Positions 28,042-35,267 of a stretch of DNA of 64,000 nt are shown here, piece by piece. The DNA is taken from NCBI RefSeq assembly GCF_011806405.1, contig NZ_JAATOW010000021.1, forward strand, positions 1 to 64,000. Direction: 5' to 3'. The position numbers were made by a program, and so were the translations under genes. Every line of letters begins with the position of its first letter. Positions within the stretch are counted from its first letter, which is position 1. The stretch comes from Pseudooceanicola sp. HF7 (lineage in GTDB: Bacteria > Pseudomonadota > Alphaproteobacteria > Rhodobacterales > Rhodobacteraceae). A model generated the notes under the pieces. That model saw nothing but the letters and a program-made list of their open reading frames with translations, searched no databases and had not been told where the DNA came from.

Positions 28042-28497
28042 TTAGCCCTCAAGCGCGTCGTAGGCGGCGCGGGCGGCGCGGATCTGTTCATGAGCGCCGG
28101 AGGCCCAGTGCAGCAGCCCGGCCACCGGGACCAGCGCGGCCTCACCCAGTGAGGTCAGCGCATATTCGACCGAGGGCGGCTTGGTCGGGAAGACCTGGCG
28201 CGAGACCAGCCCGTCGCGTTCCAGCATGCGTAGGGATTGGGTCAGCATCCGCTTCGAGATATCCCCGACCTCGCGTTGCAGGGCGCTGAAGCGGCGGGGC
28301 TGCTCTGACAGGGCGACAAGGATCAGCAGGCTCCACTTGTCCCCGACGCGGGCCAGCACGTCGCGCACCGGGCAGGCGCCCAGGTTTGCATCCGCCCCGG
28401 GGGCGAAACCGGCGGCGGAGTTGCGGGAAAAGCCGCGCAGCACTTCCCGGGCAGCGGGGGTCAGGACGACGGGGTTACCCGGATGTTCCCTGGTCAT
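28042..28497 (-). CDS. HxlR family transcriptional regulator
   Basis: A 151-residue regulator with the HxlR winged helix (about 42-135): [19 protein letters not shown], then [19 protein letters not shown] as recognition helix and the wing [15 protein letters not shown]-type segment. Cys42 sits where thiol- or quinone-sensing members of the family (YodB, QorR) carry their sensing cysteine. The gene is divergent from a quinone-reductase-like gene with repeats between them, so it probably represses that gene until oxidised; inferred from context. Confidence 0.9.
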   Translation of the reverse strand: MTREHPGNPVVLTPAAREVLRGFSRNSAAGFAPGADANLGACPVRDVLARVGDKWSLLILVALSEQPRRFSALQREVGDISKRMLTQSLRMLERDGLVSRQVFPTKPPSVEYALTSLGEAALVPVAGLLHWASGAHEQIRAARAAYDALEG

Positions 28498-28530
28498 GAA
28501 TTACTGCCTCCTTCACGGGCGCGGCCAATA

Positions 28531-28567
28531 GGTCTAGATATGAGACCATATCGCAATTTGAGACCAT
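28531..28567. promoter_or_regulatory. Probable HxlR operator between divergent genes
   Basis: An inverted repeat GGTCT-N7-AGACC (28531-28547) overlaps a direct repeat TGAGACCAT present at 28541-28549 and 28559-28567, 18 bases apart. It lies in the 105-base gap shared by the HxlR gene and the quinone-reductase-like gene. Confidence 0.55.
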
Positions 28568-28602
28568 CCGGAAGGCTGGTCGATTCCCTGAAAGGACAGA
28601 AC

Positions 28603-29469
28603 ATGGACGGAAAGATCCTCGTCACCGGTGCATCGGGCCAGCTGGGCTCCCTCGTGGTCAGTGAGCTGCTCAAGCGCGTCGCGCCGGAGCAGGTGGTGGC
28701 GCTGGTGCGCCGCGAAGAGGCGGCCGCGCCGCTGAAAGAGCAGGGCGTCGAGGTCCGCATGGGCGCCTATGGCGATGCGCCGGCCCTGGCCGCCGCGATG
28801 AAGGGCATCGACCGGGTGCTGCTGATTTCGGGCAGCGAAGTGGGCAATGACCGCCAGGCTCAGCATGCCAGCGTGATCGAGGCCGCCAAGGCAGAGGGCG
28901 TGAGCCTGATCGCTTACACGTCCATCCTGCGGGCCGAGGAAAGCGGGCTCTGGCTGGCCGTCGATCACAAGGCGACCGAAGAGGCGATCCGCGCCTCTGG
29001 CCTGCCTTTCGCCTTCCTGCGCAACGGTTGGTACACGGAGAACATGCTGATGGGCCTGGCGCAATCGCTTGAGGCCGGGGCCTTTATCGGGGCAAGCGGC
29101 AAGGGCCGCTATGCCAGCGCCGCCCGGGCCGATTACGCCGAGGCCGCCGCCGTGGTCCTGACCTCCGACAGCCCGGAAGGGACCTATGAGCTGGCCGGAT
29201 CGCAAAGCTACGACATGGAAGAATTCGCCGCCGAGGCGGGGCGTCTTGCCGGCAAGGAGGTTGGCTATGCCGATATGCCCGAGGCCGCGCTGAAGGACGT
29301 TTACCTGAAAAGCGGCCTGCCGGAGGTTGTGGCGCATATGCTGGCCGACAGTTCCGCCCATGCCGCCAACGGCGACCTCAACGGCAGCAGTGCAGAGCTG
29401 GAGGGGCTGATCGGGCGCAAGTCATCCGATTGGAAAGAAGACCTGGCGGCGGCTTACAAGGCGCTCTGA
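28603..29469 (+). CDS. NAD(P)H:quinone oxidoreductase-like NmrA/SDR protein
   Basis: A 288-residue atypical short-chain dehydrogenase of the NmrA/QorB type. The cofactor motif is VTGASGQLGSLV at residues 6-17. The rest follows the QorB pattern: ERLV-like turns are replaced by ISGSEVGNDRQAQHASVI, and LRNGWYTENML lies near 142. ATG at 28603 with AAAGGACAG upstream is preferred over an ATG 40 codons earlier, which would run through the operator. Likely reduces quinones with NAD(P)H in the cytoplasm as a stress defence under the divergent HxlR regulator. Confidence 0.85.
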   Translation: MDGKILVTGASGQLGSLVVSELLKRVAPEQVVALVRREEAAAPLKEQGVEVRMGAYGDAPALAAAMKGIDRVLLISGSEVGNDRQAQHASVIEAAKAEGVSLIAYTSILRAEESGLWLAVDHKATEEAIRASGLPFAFLRNGWYTENMLMGLAQSLEAGAFIGASGKGRYASAARADYAEAAAVVLTSDSPEGTYELAGSQSYDMEEFAAEAGRLAGKEVGYADMPEAALKDVYLKSGLPEVVAHMLADSSAHAANGDLNGSSAELEGLIGRKSSDWKEDLAAAYKAL

Positions 29470-29488
29470 GGTCTGAGGGATAAAAAGC

Positions 29489-29518
29489 AAACGGGCGGCC
29501 TGCTGGGGCCGCCCGTTT
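29489..29518. terminator. Bidirectional terminator between quinone reductase gene and gpt
   Basis: A 12-bp stem AAACGGGCGGCC / GGCCGCCCGTTT with T-rich flanks on both strands lies between the two converging genes. Confidence 0.9.
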
Positions 29519-29546
29519 TCGTTTGGGTCGCGATGCGGGTCTGGGA

Positions 29547-30068
29547 TCAGTCCTTGCCGCGATAGGGTTCGACGTATTGCAGCGCCATGTCCCAGGGGAA
29601 GAAGATCCATGTATCCTGGGAGACCTCCGTGATGAAGGTCTGGACCTGCGGGCGGCCCTGGGGTTTGGCGTAGACCGTGGCGACATGCGCCTTGGGATAG
29701 AGCGAATGCACCAGTTCCAGCGTCTTGCCGGTGTCCACCAGGTCATCGATGATCAGGATGCCGGTGCCGTCACCCATCATCTCTGCATCGGGGGATTTCA
29801 GCACCTCTGCCTCGCGGCGCTGATCGGCCTTGCCGCCGCCGGAATGGTAGGATTTCACGGAAATCGTATCCACGGTGCGAATGTCCAGCTCACGCGCGAC
29901 GATCATCGCCGGGGCCATGCCGCCGCGGGTGATGGCCACGACGGCCTTCCAGGCGCCGCCGTCCATGGGACCGTGGTTGTCCAGGCGCCAGGCCAGCGCA
30001 CGGGAATCGCGGTGCAGCTGGTCCCAGGAAACGTGGAAGCCTTTTTCATGGGGCAGGAATTCAGTCAT
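29547..30068 (-). CDS. gpt: Xanthine phosphoribosyltransferase
   Basis: Purine salvage: makes XMP (and GMP) from xanthine or guanine with PRPP. It has 173 residues. The PRPP-binding motif is [13 protein letters not shown] (residues about 106-118), with the [10 protein letters not shown] loop near 45. C-terminal [10 protein letters not shown] is typical of Gpt, which is loosely membrane associated. It is the last gene after fabI and a LysE-type exporter, 12 bases apart. Confidence 0.93.
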   Translation of the reverse strand: MTEFLPHEKGFHVSWDQLHRDSRALAWRLDNHGPMDGGAWKAVVAITRGGMAPAMIVARELDIRTVDTISVKSYHSGGGKADQRREAEVLKSPDAEMMGDGTGILIIDDLVDTGKTLELVHSLYPKAHVATVYAKPQGRPQVQTFITEVSQDTWIFFPWDMALQYVEPYRGKD

Positions 30069-30080
30069 GACTCTGATCCT

Positions 30081-30692
30081 TCAGGTCGTGGCGATCTTGA
30101 GGCCCAGGGCGGCAAGCCCGGCCCCGAGGACGCGGTCGATGGGTGCCTTGAGGCGGGTATAGCAGGCCCTGGCCCGCGAAAGCGAGAAGAGGCGCGCCAG
30201 CAGGATGTTCCAGGCGGCTTCATTGAAGAAGACCACGGCCAGCACCGCCGCGAAGGTCGCGGGATCGGCATGGGGCGGCACCAGGGTGATGAAGACCGCG
30301 CCGAAGAAGATGGCCGGCTTGGGGTTGGCCAGCTGCGTGGTGATCCCCAGCAGCGTCAGCCGCAGGGGAGAGCGGCGCAGCGGCTCTGCGCCCTCGATCA
30401 CCAGCGGCGTGGCGGCACCGCGCCACATCTTGATGGCGATCCAGACAAGGTAGAGCGCGCCGATCAGCTTCATCGCGATCAGCAGGCGCGGCGCGACCTC
30501 GAACAGGGCGGCCAAGCCGAAAAGCGCGGCACAGGCCCAGACCAGCGCCCCGATGGCGAGCCCGAAAGAGAACATCACGCCGGCATGGACCCCGCGCGTC
30601 ATGGAGACGCGCATGGTCATCAGCACGGCGGGTCCGGGGCTCATCGCGGCCAGCAGGTGGACCGCGAAAACGGGGAGCAGGACGGCGAGCAA
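30081..30692 (-). CDS. LysE/RhtB family amino acid exporter
   Basis: A 203-residue inner membrane protein with about six hydrophobic segments. MSPGPAVLMTMRVSMTRG near residue 17 and TQLANPKPAIFFGAV near 118 are RhtB-type signatures. It starts at TTG two bases after the fabI stop, so translation is coupled. It would export an amino acid or derivative; the substrate is not known. Confidence 0.88.
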   Translation of the reverse strand: MLAVLLPVFAVHLLAAMSPGPAVLMTMRVSMTRGVHAGVMFSFGLAIGALVWACAALFGLAALFEVAPRLLIAMKLIGALYLVWIAIKMWRGAATPLVIEGAEPLRRSPLRLTLLGITTQLANPKPAIFFGAVFITLVPPHADPATFAAVLAVVFFNEAAWNILLARLFSLSRARACYTRLKAPIDRVLGAGLAALGLKIATT

Positions 30693-30694
30693 GG

Positions 30695-31501
30695 TCAGCT
30701 CTTGTCGATGTCGGGCGCGTCGACGGCTTTCATGCCGACGATGTGGTAGCCCGAATCCACATGCAGGTTCTCACCCGTCACGCCGGAGCCGAGGTCCGAC
30801 AGAAGGTAGAGGGCGGATTTGCCCACGTCCTCGATCGTCACGTTGCGGCGCAGGGGGGAGTTCAGCTCATTCCATTTCAGGATGTAGCGGAAATCGCCGA
30901 TGCCGGAGGCGGCCAGGGTCTTGATCGGGCCGGCAGAGATCGCGTTGACGCGGATGCCGTCCTTGCCCAGGTCCTCGGCCAGGTATTTCACCGAGGCTTC
31001 AAGCGCGGCCTTGGCAACACCCATGACGTTGTAATGGGGCATGACCTGTTCGGCGCCGTAATAGGTGAGCGTCAGCATGGAGCCCCCGTTGGGCATCAGC
31101 TTTTCGGCACGCTGCGCCACGGCGGTGAAGCTGTAGACGGAGATGTCCATGGTCATGGAGAAGTTGGCGCGGCTGGTGTCGATGTAACGCCCGCGCAGCT
31201 CGCCCTTGTCGGAGAAGCCGATGGCATGGACGATGAAATCGATCTCGCCCCATTCGGCCTTCAACGCGTCGAAGGCTGCGTCGATGGAGGCTTCGTTGCC
31301 CACGTCGCAGTCATACAGCCTGGTCACGCCAAGCTTGTCGGCCAGCGGCACGACGCGTTTCTTGAATTGTTCACCCATATAGGTGAAGGCCAGCTCTGCT
31401 CCTGCATCCGCAAGCGCCTGGGCGATGCCCCAGGCGATGGATTTGTCATTCGCCAGCCCCATGATGAGGCCCCGCTTGCCCGCCATCAGAGTGTTCGCCA
31501 T
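30695..31501 (-). CDS. fabI: Enoyl-[acyl-carrier-protein] reductase (NADH) FabI
   Basis: Last step of each fatty acid elongation cycle. It has 268 residues. The FabI-type nucleotide motif GLANDKSIAWGIAQAL (residues 15-30) and the catalytic pair Tyr157 and Lys164 (HYNVMGVAKAALEAS) are present, along with VNAISAGPIKTLAASGI. It is the target enzyme type of triclosan. It leads an operon with the LysE-type exporter and gpt. Confidence 0.96.
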   Translation of the reverse strand: MANTLMAGKRGLIMGLANDKSIAWGIAQALADAGAELAFTYMGEQFKKRVVPLADKLGVTRLYDCDVGNEASIDAAFDALKAEWGEIDFIVHAIGFSDKGELRGRYIDTSRANFSMTMDISVYSFTAVAQRAEKLMPNGGSMLTLTYYGAEQVMPHYNVMGVAKAALEASVKYLAEDLGKDGIRVNAISAGPIKTLAASGIGDFRYILKWNELNSPLRRNVTIEDVGKSALYLLSDLGSGVTGENLHVDSGYHIVGMKAVDAPDIDKS

Positions 31502-31835
31502 TCGCGCTCTCCGCCTTCTGCTTTTCTGCCCGGTCTGATCCGGTCAGACTCCTTTAGGCGATAGGGGGGAGCGCTTCAAGTCTGCCGGGCCCGTGGGCGG
31601 GGGTCGCTTGGGACGCGGTTTGAGGCTGTGATCACGATGCCGCGGTGCCCTGGGGCGCGCGGGGCCCGGGCGTTTTTGCGAAACGGGGCTTGCAGGAATG
31701 TGCGGGCGTCAAGGGGGCAGGGGCTGCGGCCGGGGGGCTTTGCGTCAACAGCTGGCGCGAATTCAGACGCCGGGCCGGGGCGGGCCTTGCCCTTGAGACA
31801 TCGCTCGCGGTATTGCGGATCATCATCAGGAGAAC
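31502..31835. other. Intergenic region between fabI and pdxH
   Basis: A 334-base divergent promoter region, GC-rich in the middle. I see no open frame of interest and no clear operator. A plausible pdxH promoter is TTGAGA near 31792 with TATTGC about 17 bases on. Nothing else stands out. Confidence 0.4.
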
Positions 31836-32462
31836 ATGCCCATGTCTGATCCCAACGGGCCCGATCGCACCGGAATCTTCGCCGGCGAGGACCCCTTCCA
31901 GATTGCCCGCAACTGGTTGGCCGATGCCGAAGCCATCGAGATCAACGACCCGAACGCCATTGCCCTGGCCACTGTGGATCCCACCGGCCTGCCCAATGTC
32001 CGCATGGTTCTGCTGAAGGATATCCTGAACGACGGTTTCGTCTTTTATACGAACTATGAAAGCGTGAAGGGCAAGGAGCTGGACAGCGCCGGCAAGGCGG
32101 CCTTCGTGATGCATTGGAAGACCCTGCGCCGCCAGCTGCGCGTGCGCGGAGAGATCACCCGTTTCGACGGGCCGGAAGCGGATGCCTATTACAAGTCGCG
32201 CTCGGTGAAGTCGCGCCTGGGGGCCTGGGCCTCCAAGCAGTCCCAGCCGCTGGACAGCCGGGCCACGCTGATGGCCGAAGTTGCCAAGGTCTCTGCCAAG
32301 AAGGGGCCCAATCCGCCACGCCCGCCGTTCTGGGGCGGCTATAGGATTACCCCTGTTGAGATAGAATTTTGGGCTGATGGCGCCTTCAGGTTGCATGATC
32401 GGTTCCGCTGGTCGCGCGAAAGTGGAACTGATTCATGGGTTGTTAACCGTTTGAACCCTTAA
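31836..32462 (+). CDS. pdxH: Pyridoxamine 5'-phosphate oxidase
   Basis: FMN enzyme that oxidises PNP or PMP to pyridoxal phosphate. It has 208 residues. It shows the FMN and substrate segments [55 protein letters not shown] and the C-terminal [20 protein letters not shown], all diagnostic. The ATG at 31836 has CAGGAG before it; a second ATG two codons on is possible. Confidence 0.95.
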   Translation: MPMSDPNGPDRTGIFAGEDPFQIARNWLADAEAIEINDPNAIALATVDPTGLPNVRMVLLKDILNDGFVFYTNYESVKGKELDSAGKAAFVMHWKTLRRQLRVRGEITRFDGPEADAYYKSRSVKSRLGAWASKQSQPLDSRATLMAEVAKVSAKKGPNPPRPPFWGGYRITPVEIEFWADGAFRLHDRFRWSRESGTDSWVVNRLNP

Positions 32463-32545
32463 TTTCGCGGATATGTCTGCCTGCGATTCGGCGCGGCCTG
32501 CCTAGTGGCGTCGGATCACGATCTTTCCTGGGCAAATTTATACGT

Positions 32546-33133
32546 ATGAGTAATGTGTTGCCGCTGCCGGTCGGGACAGGGCGGGGGCGGGCAAAGACGG
32601 TGGGGTATCAAGTGAACCAGCGAGAAAACATCAGCCGGACCGTCGAAGGCCGGGTGAAATGGTTCGATCCCGTGCGGGGTTTCGGGTTTGTACTGGCAGA
32701 GGGCGGCGGCAAGGACATCTTGCTGCACGCCAATGTGCTGCGCAATTTCGGCCAGAACTCGGTCGCGGAGGGCGCGCGCGTGTCCCTGGTGGTCCAGAGC
32801 ACGGACCGCGGCGAACAGGCGATCGAGGTTCTTCAGATCGAGCGGCCGGAGGGCGGGACGATCCCGCTTGCCGATTTCGAGGAATTCACCGCCGAGCAGA
32901 TCCGCGATCTGCCGCTGGAACCGGCACGGGTGAAATGGTTCGACAAGATCAAGGGCTTCGGATTCGCAAATGTCTTTGGACGCGCCGAGGACGTCTTTAT
33001 ACATATCGAGGTATTGCGGGCCTCTGGCCTGGCGGATCTAGGGCCCGGAGAGGCCGTCGCCCTGCGCATCGTTGACGGCAAGCGGGGCCGCATGGCATCC
33101 GAGGTGAGCGCCTGGGAAGCCGCGATCAAGTAA
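32546..33133 (+). CDS. Cold-shock protein with two CSD domains
   Basis: A 195-residue protein with two cold-shock domains, at residues about 37-100 (GRVKWFDPVRGFGFVLAEGG) and 127-192 (ARVKWFDKIKGFGFANVFGR), joined by an acidic linker. Each has RNP1-like KGFGF/RGFGF and RNP2-like DILLHANVL or DVFIHIEVL motifs for single-stranded nucleic acid binding. Such double-CSD proteins are common in Rhodobacteraceae. The start is uncertain: ATG at 32546 has no ribosome binding site, and GTG at 32612 (GGTGGGG upstream) would remove 22 residues. Confidence 0.88.
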   Translation: MSNVLPLPVGTGRGRAKTVGYQVNQRENISRTVEGRVKWFDPVRGFGFVLAEGGGKDILLHANVLRNFGQNSVAEGARVSLVVQSTDRGEQAIEVLQIERPEGGTIPLADFEEFTAEQIRDLPLEPARVKWFDKIKGFGFANVFGRAEDVFIHIEVLRASGLADLGPGEAVALRIVDGKRGRMASEVSAWEAAIK

Positions 33134-33162
33134 CCGATGCCCGGCGCAGAAGAGGACGCTCC

Positions 33163-33759
33163 ATGAGACTGCCGATCACCCGGGCCATCCGTTTCACCGC
33201 TCTTGCGCTGGCCAGCCTGGCCGCGGCGCCGATTTTCGCAGAAGAGGCCTGCCGCCCGGACCGGGTTGAGATCCGGTCAGACAATGGCGTGGCGCGCTTT
33301 CGCGTGGAACTGGCCGTGACGCCCGAAGAGCGCGCCCGTGGGCTGATGTTCCGGGAGCAGATGTCGAGCGGCGCGGGCATGTTCTTTGTCTTCGAAGCGC
33401 CGGGTCCGCGCAGTTTCTGGATGAAGAACACGCTGATCCCGCTGGATATCCTCTACCTCAATCCCGATGGGCGGGTGCAGGCGATCCGCACCGGCAAGCC
33501 GCAGGACACCACGTCGCTGCCCGGCGGGGACAACGTGCAATACGTGCTTGAGATCAACGGCGGGCTGGCCGCGCGCATGGGCATCGCCCCCGGCGCGGTG
33601 CTGCGCCATCCCCGGATCGATCCCGCGCTGGCCGCCTGGCCCTGTGCCGACAGCGATCCGGTCGCGCCCGCCGAGGGCGACGGCCCGTTGCCGGAGCCGG
33701 CGACAGATGCAGCAGGAGAGGCTGACGCAGGGTCCGCACCCGCGCCCGTCCTGCAATAA
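33163..33759 (+). CDS. Secreted DUF192 domain protein
   Basis: A 198-residue protein with a signal peptide (cleavage after about residue 26, IFAEEA). The DUF192 domain covers about 30-150 with RGLMFREQM, FVFEAPGPRSFWMKNTLIPLDI and a VLEINGG segment. The Pro/Ala/Glu-rich tail (about 160-198) is low complexity. Function of the family is unclear; it is periplasmic. It begins 29 bases after the cold-shock gene and may share its transcript. Confidence 0.9.
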   Translation: MRLPITRAIRFTALALASLAAAPIFAEEACRPDRVEIRSDNGVARFRVELAVTPEERARGLMFREQMSSGAGMFFVFEAPGPRSFWMKNTLIPLDILYLNPDGRVQAIRTGKPQDTTSLPGGDNVQYVLEINGGLAARMGIAPGAVLRHPRIDPALAAWPCADSDPVAPAEGDGPLPEPATDAAGEADAGSAPAPVLQ

Positions 33760-33830
33760 GCGAAAGCCACTGAAAGGCGACGGAAACGTCTTTTCAATTG
33801 CCACGGGCTTCGCTAAAGAAGCGCACGGTC

Positions 33831-33907
33831 CGGGGCGTAGCGCAGCCTGGTAGCGCATCTGTTTTGGGAACAGAGGGTCGGGAGTTCGAATCTCTCCGCC
33901 CCGACCA
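33831..33907 (+). tRNA. tRNA-Pro (TGG anticodon)
   Basis: A full cloverleaf: acceptor CGGGGCG pairs with CGCCCCG, the anticodon stem TCTGT/ACAGA holds loop TTTGGGA with anticodon TGG at 33865-33867, the T arm contains GTTCGAATC, and CCA is encoded. Length 77. Confidence 0.97.
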
Positions 33908-33941
33908 TTTTCCAACCCTCCGCAGGCGGAAGGTTGAGAGC

Positions 33942-33981
33942 AAAGGCCCGGCGTAGGGGAAACCCCGCGCCGGGCCTTTTC
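33942..33981 (+). terminator. Terminator after tRNA-Pro
   Basis: Stem AAAGGCCCGGCG / CGCCGGGCCTTT with an internal loop, then TTTT, 34 bases after the tRNA. Confidence 0.85.
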
Positions 33982-34154
33982 CGTTTCAAAGGGGTGCGCG
34001 GGTTTCAGGGGGCCTTTGCCGGGGGTGCTCACCCAGGCGTGACCGGGTCCGTCTTGCCAAGCGCCGCCGGGCAGGCAAGATCGCGCCGCCCGCCCAGGCA
34101 TGGCTTCGGTCTACCAAGGCGCCCTTTTCCAGAGCGTTCCTGACGGAGACTGAC

Positions 34155-34709
34155 ATGACAAGCCCTTCCCCCCGCAGCGGTCTGATGGACCGCCCCGACA
34201 GCTATGGCCCGGTCACCCGCGTGCTGCATTGGGCCATGGCCGCCTTGCTGGCCTGGCAATGGCTGGGCATGGCGGTGAAGCTGGTGCTGGGGCGCCAGCC
34301 CTTGGCGGCCTTTTTCGTGGGTACGCATGCCAGCGTCGGTCTGATGCTGCTGGCCCTCATCCTGCTGAGGCTTGTCTGGGCGGGGCTGAACGCGGGGCGG
34401 CGGCCCCCGCATGGGGACGGATGGCTGGGCAAACTGGCCAAGGCCGGGCAGGGGGTGCTCTATCTTCTGCTGCTGGTGGTGCCGTCGCTCGCGCTGCTGC
34501 GCGCCCTGGGCGGGACGCGCCCGTTGCGCGCCTTTGGCACAGAGGTTTTTGCGGGGCGGGAGACTGCCGTGCCATGGATGACCGCGCCGGCCGATGCAGT
34601 GCATGGGTTTCTGGCCTGGACGCTGCTGGTGCTGGTGACGGGGCATGTGCTGATGGCGCTGGTCCATCAATGGCTGCTGCGCGACGGCACGCTGCGCCGC
34701 ATGGCCTGA
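34155..34709 (+). CDS. Cytochrome b561 family protein
   Basis: A 184-residue inner membrane diheme b-type cytochrome with four membrane segments (about 23-42, 54-75, 97-115, 148-172). Candidate heme ligands are His25 (RVLHWAMA), the histidine in GTHASVG, and those in AVHGFL and TGHVLMALVH. Members move electrons from quinol to periplasmic acceptors or scavenge superoxide. A second, upstream ATG is not used. Stands alone between a tRNA and nrdJ. Confidence 0.9.
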   Translation: MTSPSPRSGLMDRPDSYGPVTRVLHWAMAALLAWQWLGMAVKLVLGRQPLAAFFVGTHASVGLMLLALILLRLVWAGLNAGRRPPHGDGWLGKLAKAGQGVLYLLLLVVPSLALLRALGGTRPLRAFGTEVFAGRETAVPWMTAPADAVHGFLAWTLLVLVTGHVLMALVHQWLLRDGTLRRMA

Positions 34710-34849
34710 GGGCCGCATCGCCGCGCGGGATTCGCAGGAAAGGCGTGACCAATTCGGGGGCGATTCTCTGCCGGTTGCCCCCAGATCTGGTAGGGACGAG
34801 CCAGAACCCCTCGCGATATCTGGTGGTTGAACCTAATTTATTAACAAAA

Positions 34850-34875
34850 GCTTATCCTCAGCACGCTGTGGAGAA
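34850..34875. repeat. Imperfect palindrome with DnaA-box-like arms
   Basis: CTTATCCTCAGC and GCTGTGGAGAAG are inverted arms (10 of 12 match) around a 2-base centre. Each arm is one base from the DnaA box TTATCCACA or its complement. It could bind DnaA or another regulator; not shown. Confidence 0.45.
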
Positions 34876-35076
34876 GTTCACGCATATCCTGAGCCACGCC
34901 GGCAAATGGTCTGTAACAAAAGGGCTTTTTCCGACCCGGCGGCAGGGGATGGTTTTGGCCTGAGAATCGCGGCCCTGGGGATAACAACGGTCAACAAAAA
35001 TAATCCAAAAAAACATGACAAATGGAATTGACCGATACGCGTACAATACCGCAGATTGACCCGGCGAGGGGAGTAT

Positions 35077-35092
35077 CCACTAGATGTAGTGG
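35077..35092. promoter_or_regulatory. NrdR-like box upstream of nrdJ
   Basis: CCACTAGATGTAGTGG has perfect six-base arms around a 4-base centre and agrees with the NrdR box (ACACWATATATWGTGT) at 12 of 16 positions. It overlaps the likely -10 region of a promoter whose -35 may be TTGACC at 35056-35061. NrdR usually binds two such boxes; a good second one is not obvious. Confidence 0.55.
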
Positions 35093-35267
35093 GCCCAAGC
35101 TAAGTAGACAGAGCAGGACAGGACGCCCGGCGAAGGGCCTTCCTCACCCGCGTTGCGGGGCGGTCTTCTTTTGTCTTCCACAGCGCTTCCATCGCCAAGC
35201 TTTCAGCAGACCGGCCGCCGCACGGCCGGGACGTTCAAACCGCACAATCTGACGATGAGGCCCAGGC

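Larger units (their letters stand above)
34710..35267. other. Long regulatory region upstream of nrdJ
   Basis: These 558 bases hold no convincing gene. They contain an imperfect palindrome with DnaA-box-like arms (34850-34875), AT-rich patches (34830-34850 and 34981-35025), a NrdR-like palindrome (35077-35092) and a GC-rich leader of about 170 bases with short hairpins (CCCGC/GCGGG near 35148-35160) running to the nrdJ start. I could not find a B12 box, so a cobalamin riboswitch is not supported. Confidence 0.5.

Noticed and set aside
34830-35040. Chromosomal origin of replication
   Set aside because: Two DnaA-like arms and AT-rich patches are too few, and no origin-associated genes (dnaA, hemE, gidA, parAB) are nearby.
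35090-35267. Cobalamin riboswitch before nrdJ
   Set aside because: No B12 box (GCCACTG-type) could be found; only generic GC-rich hairpins are visible.
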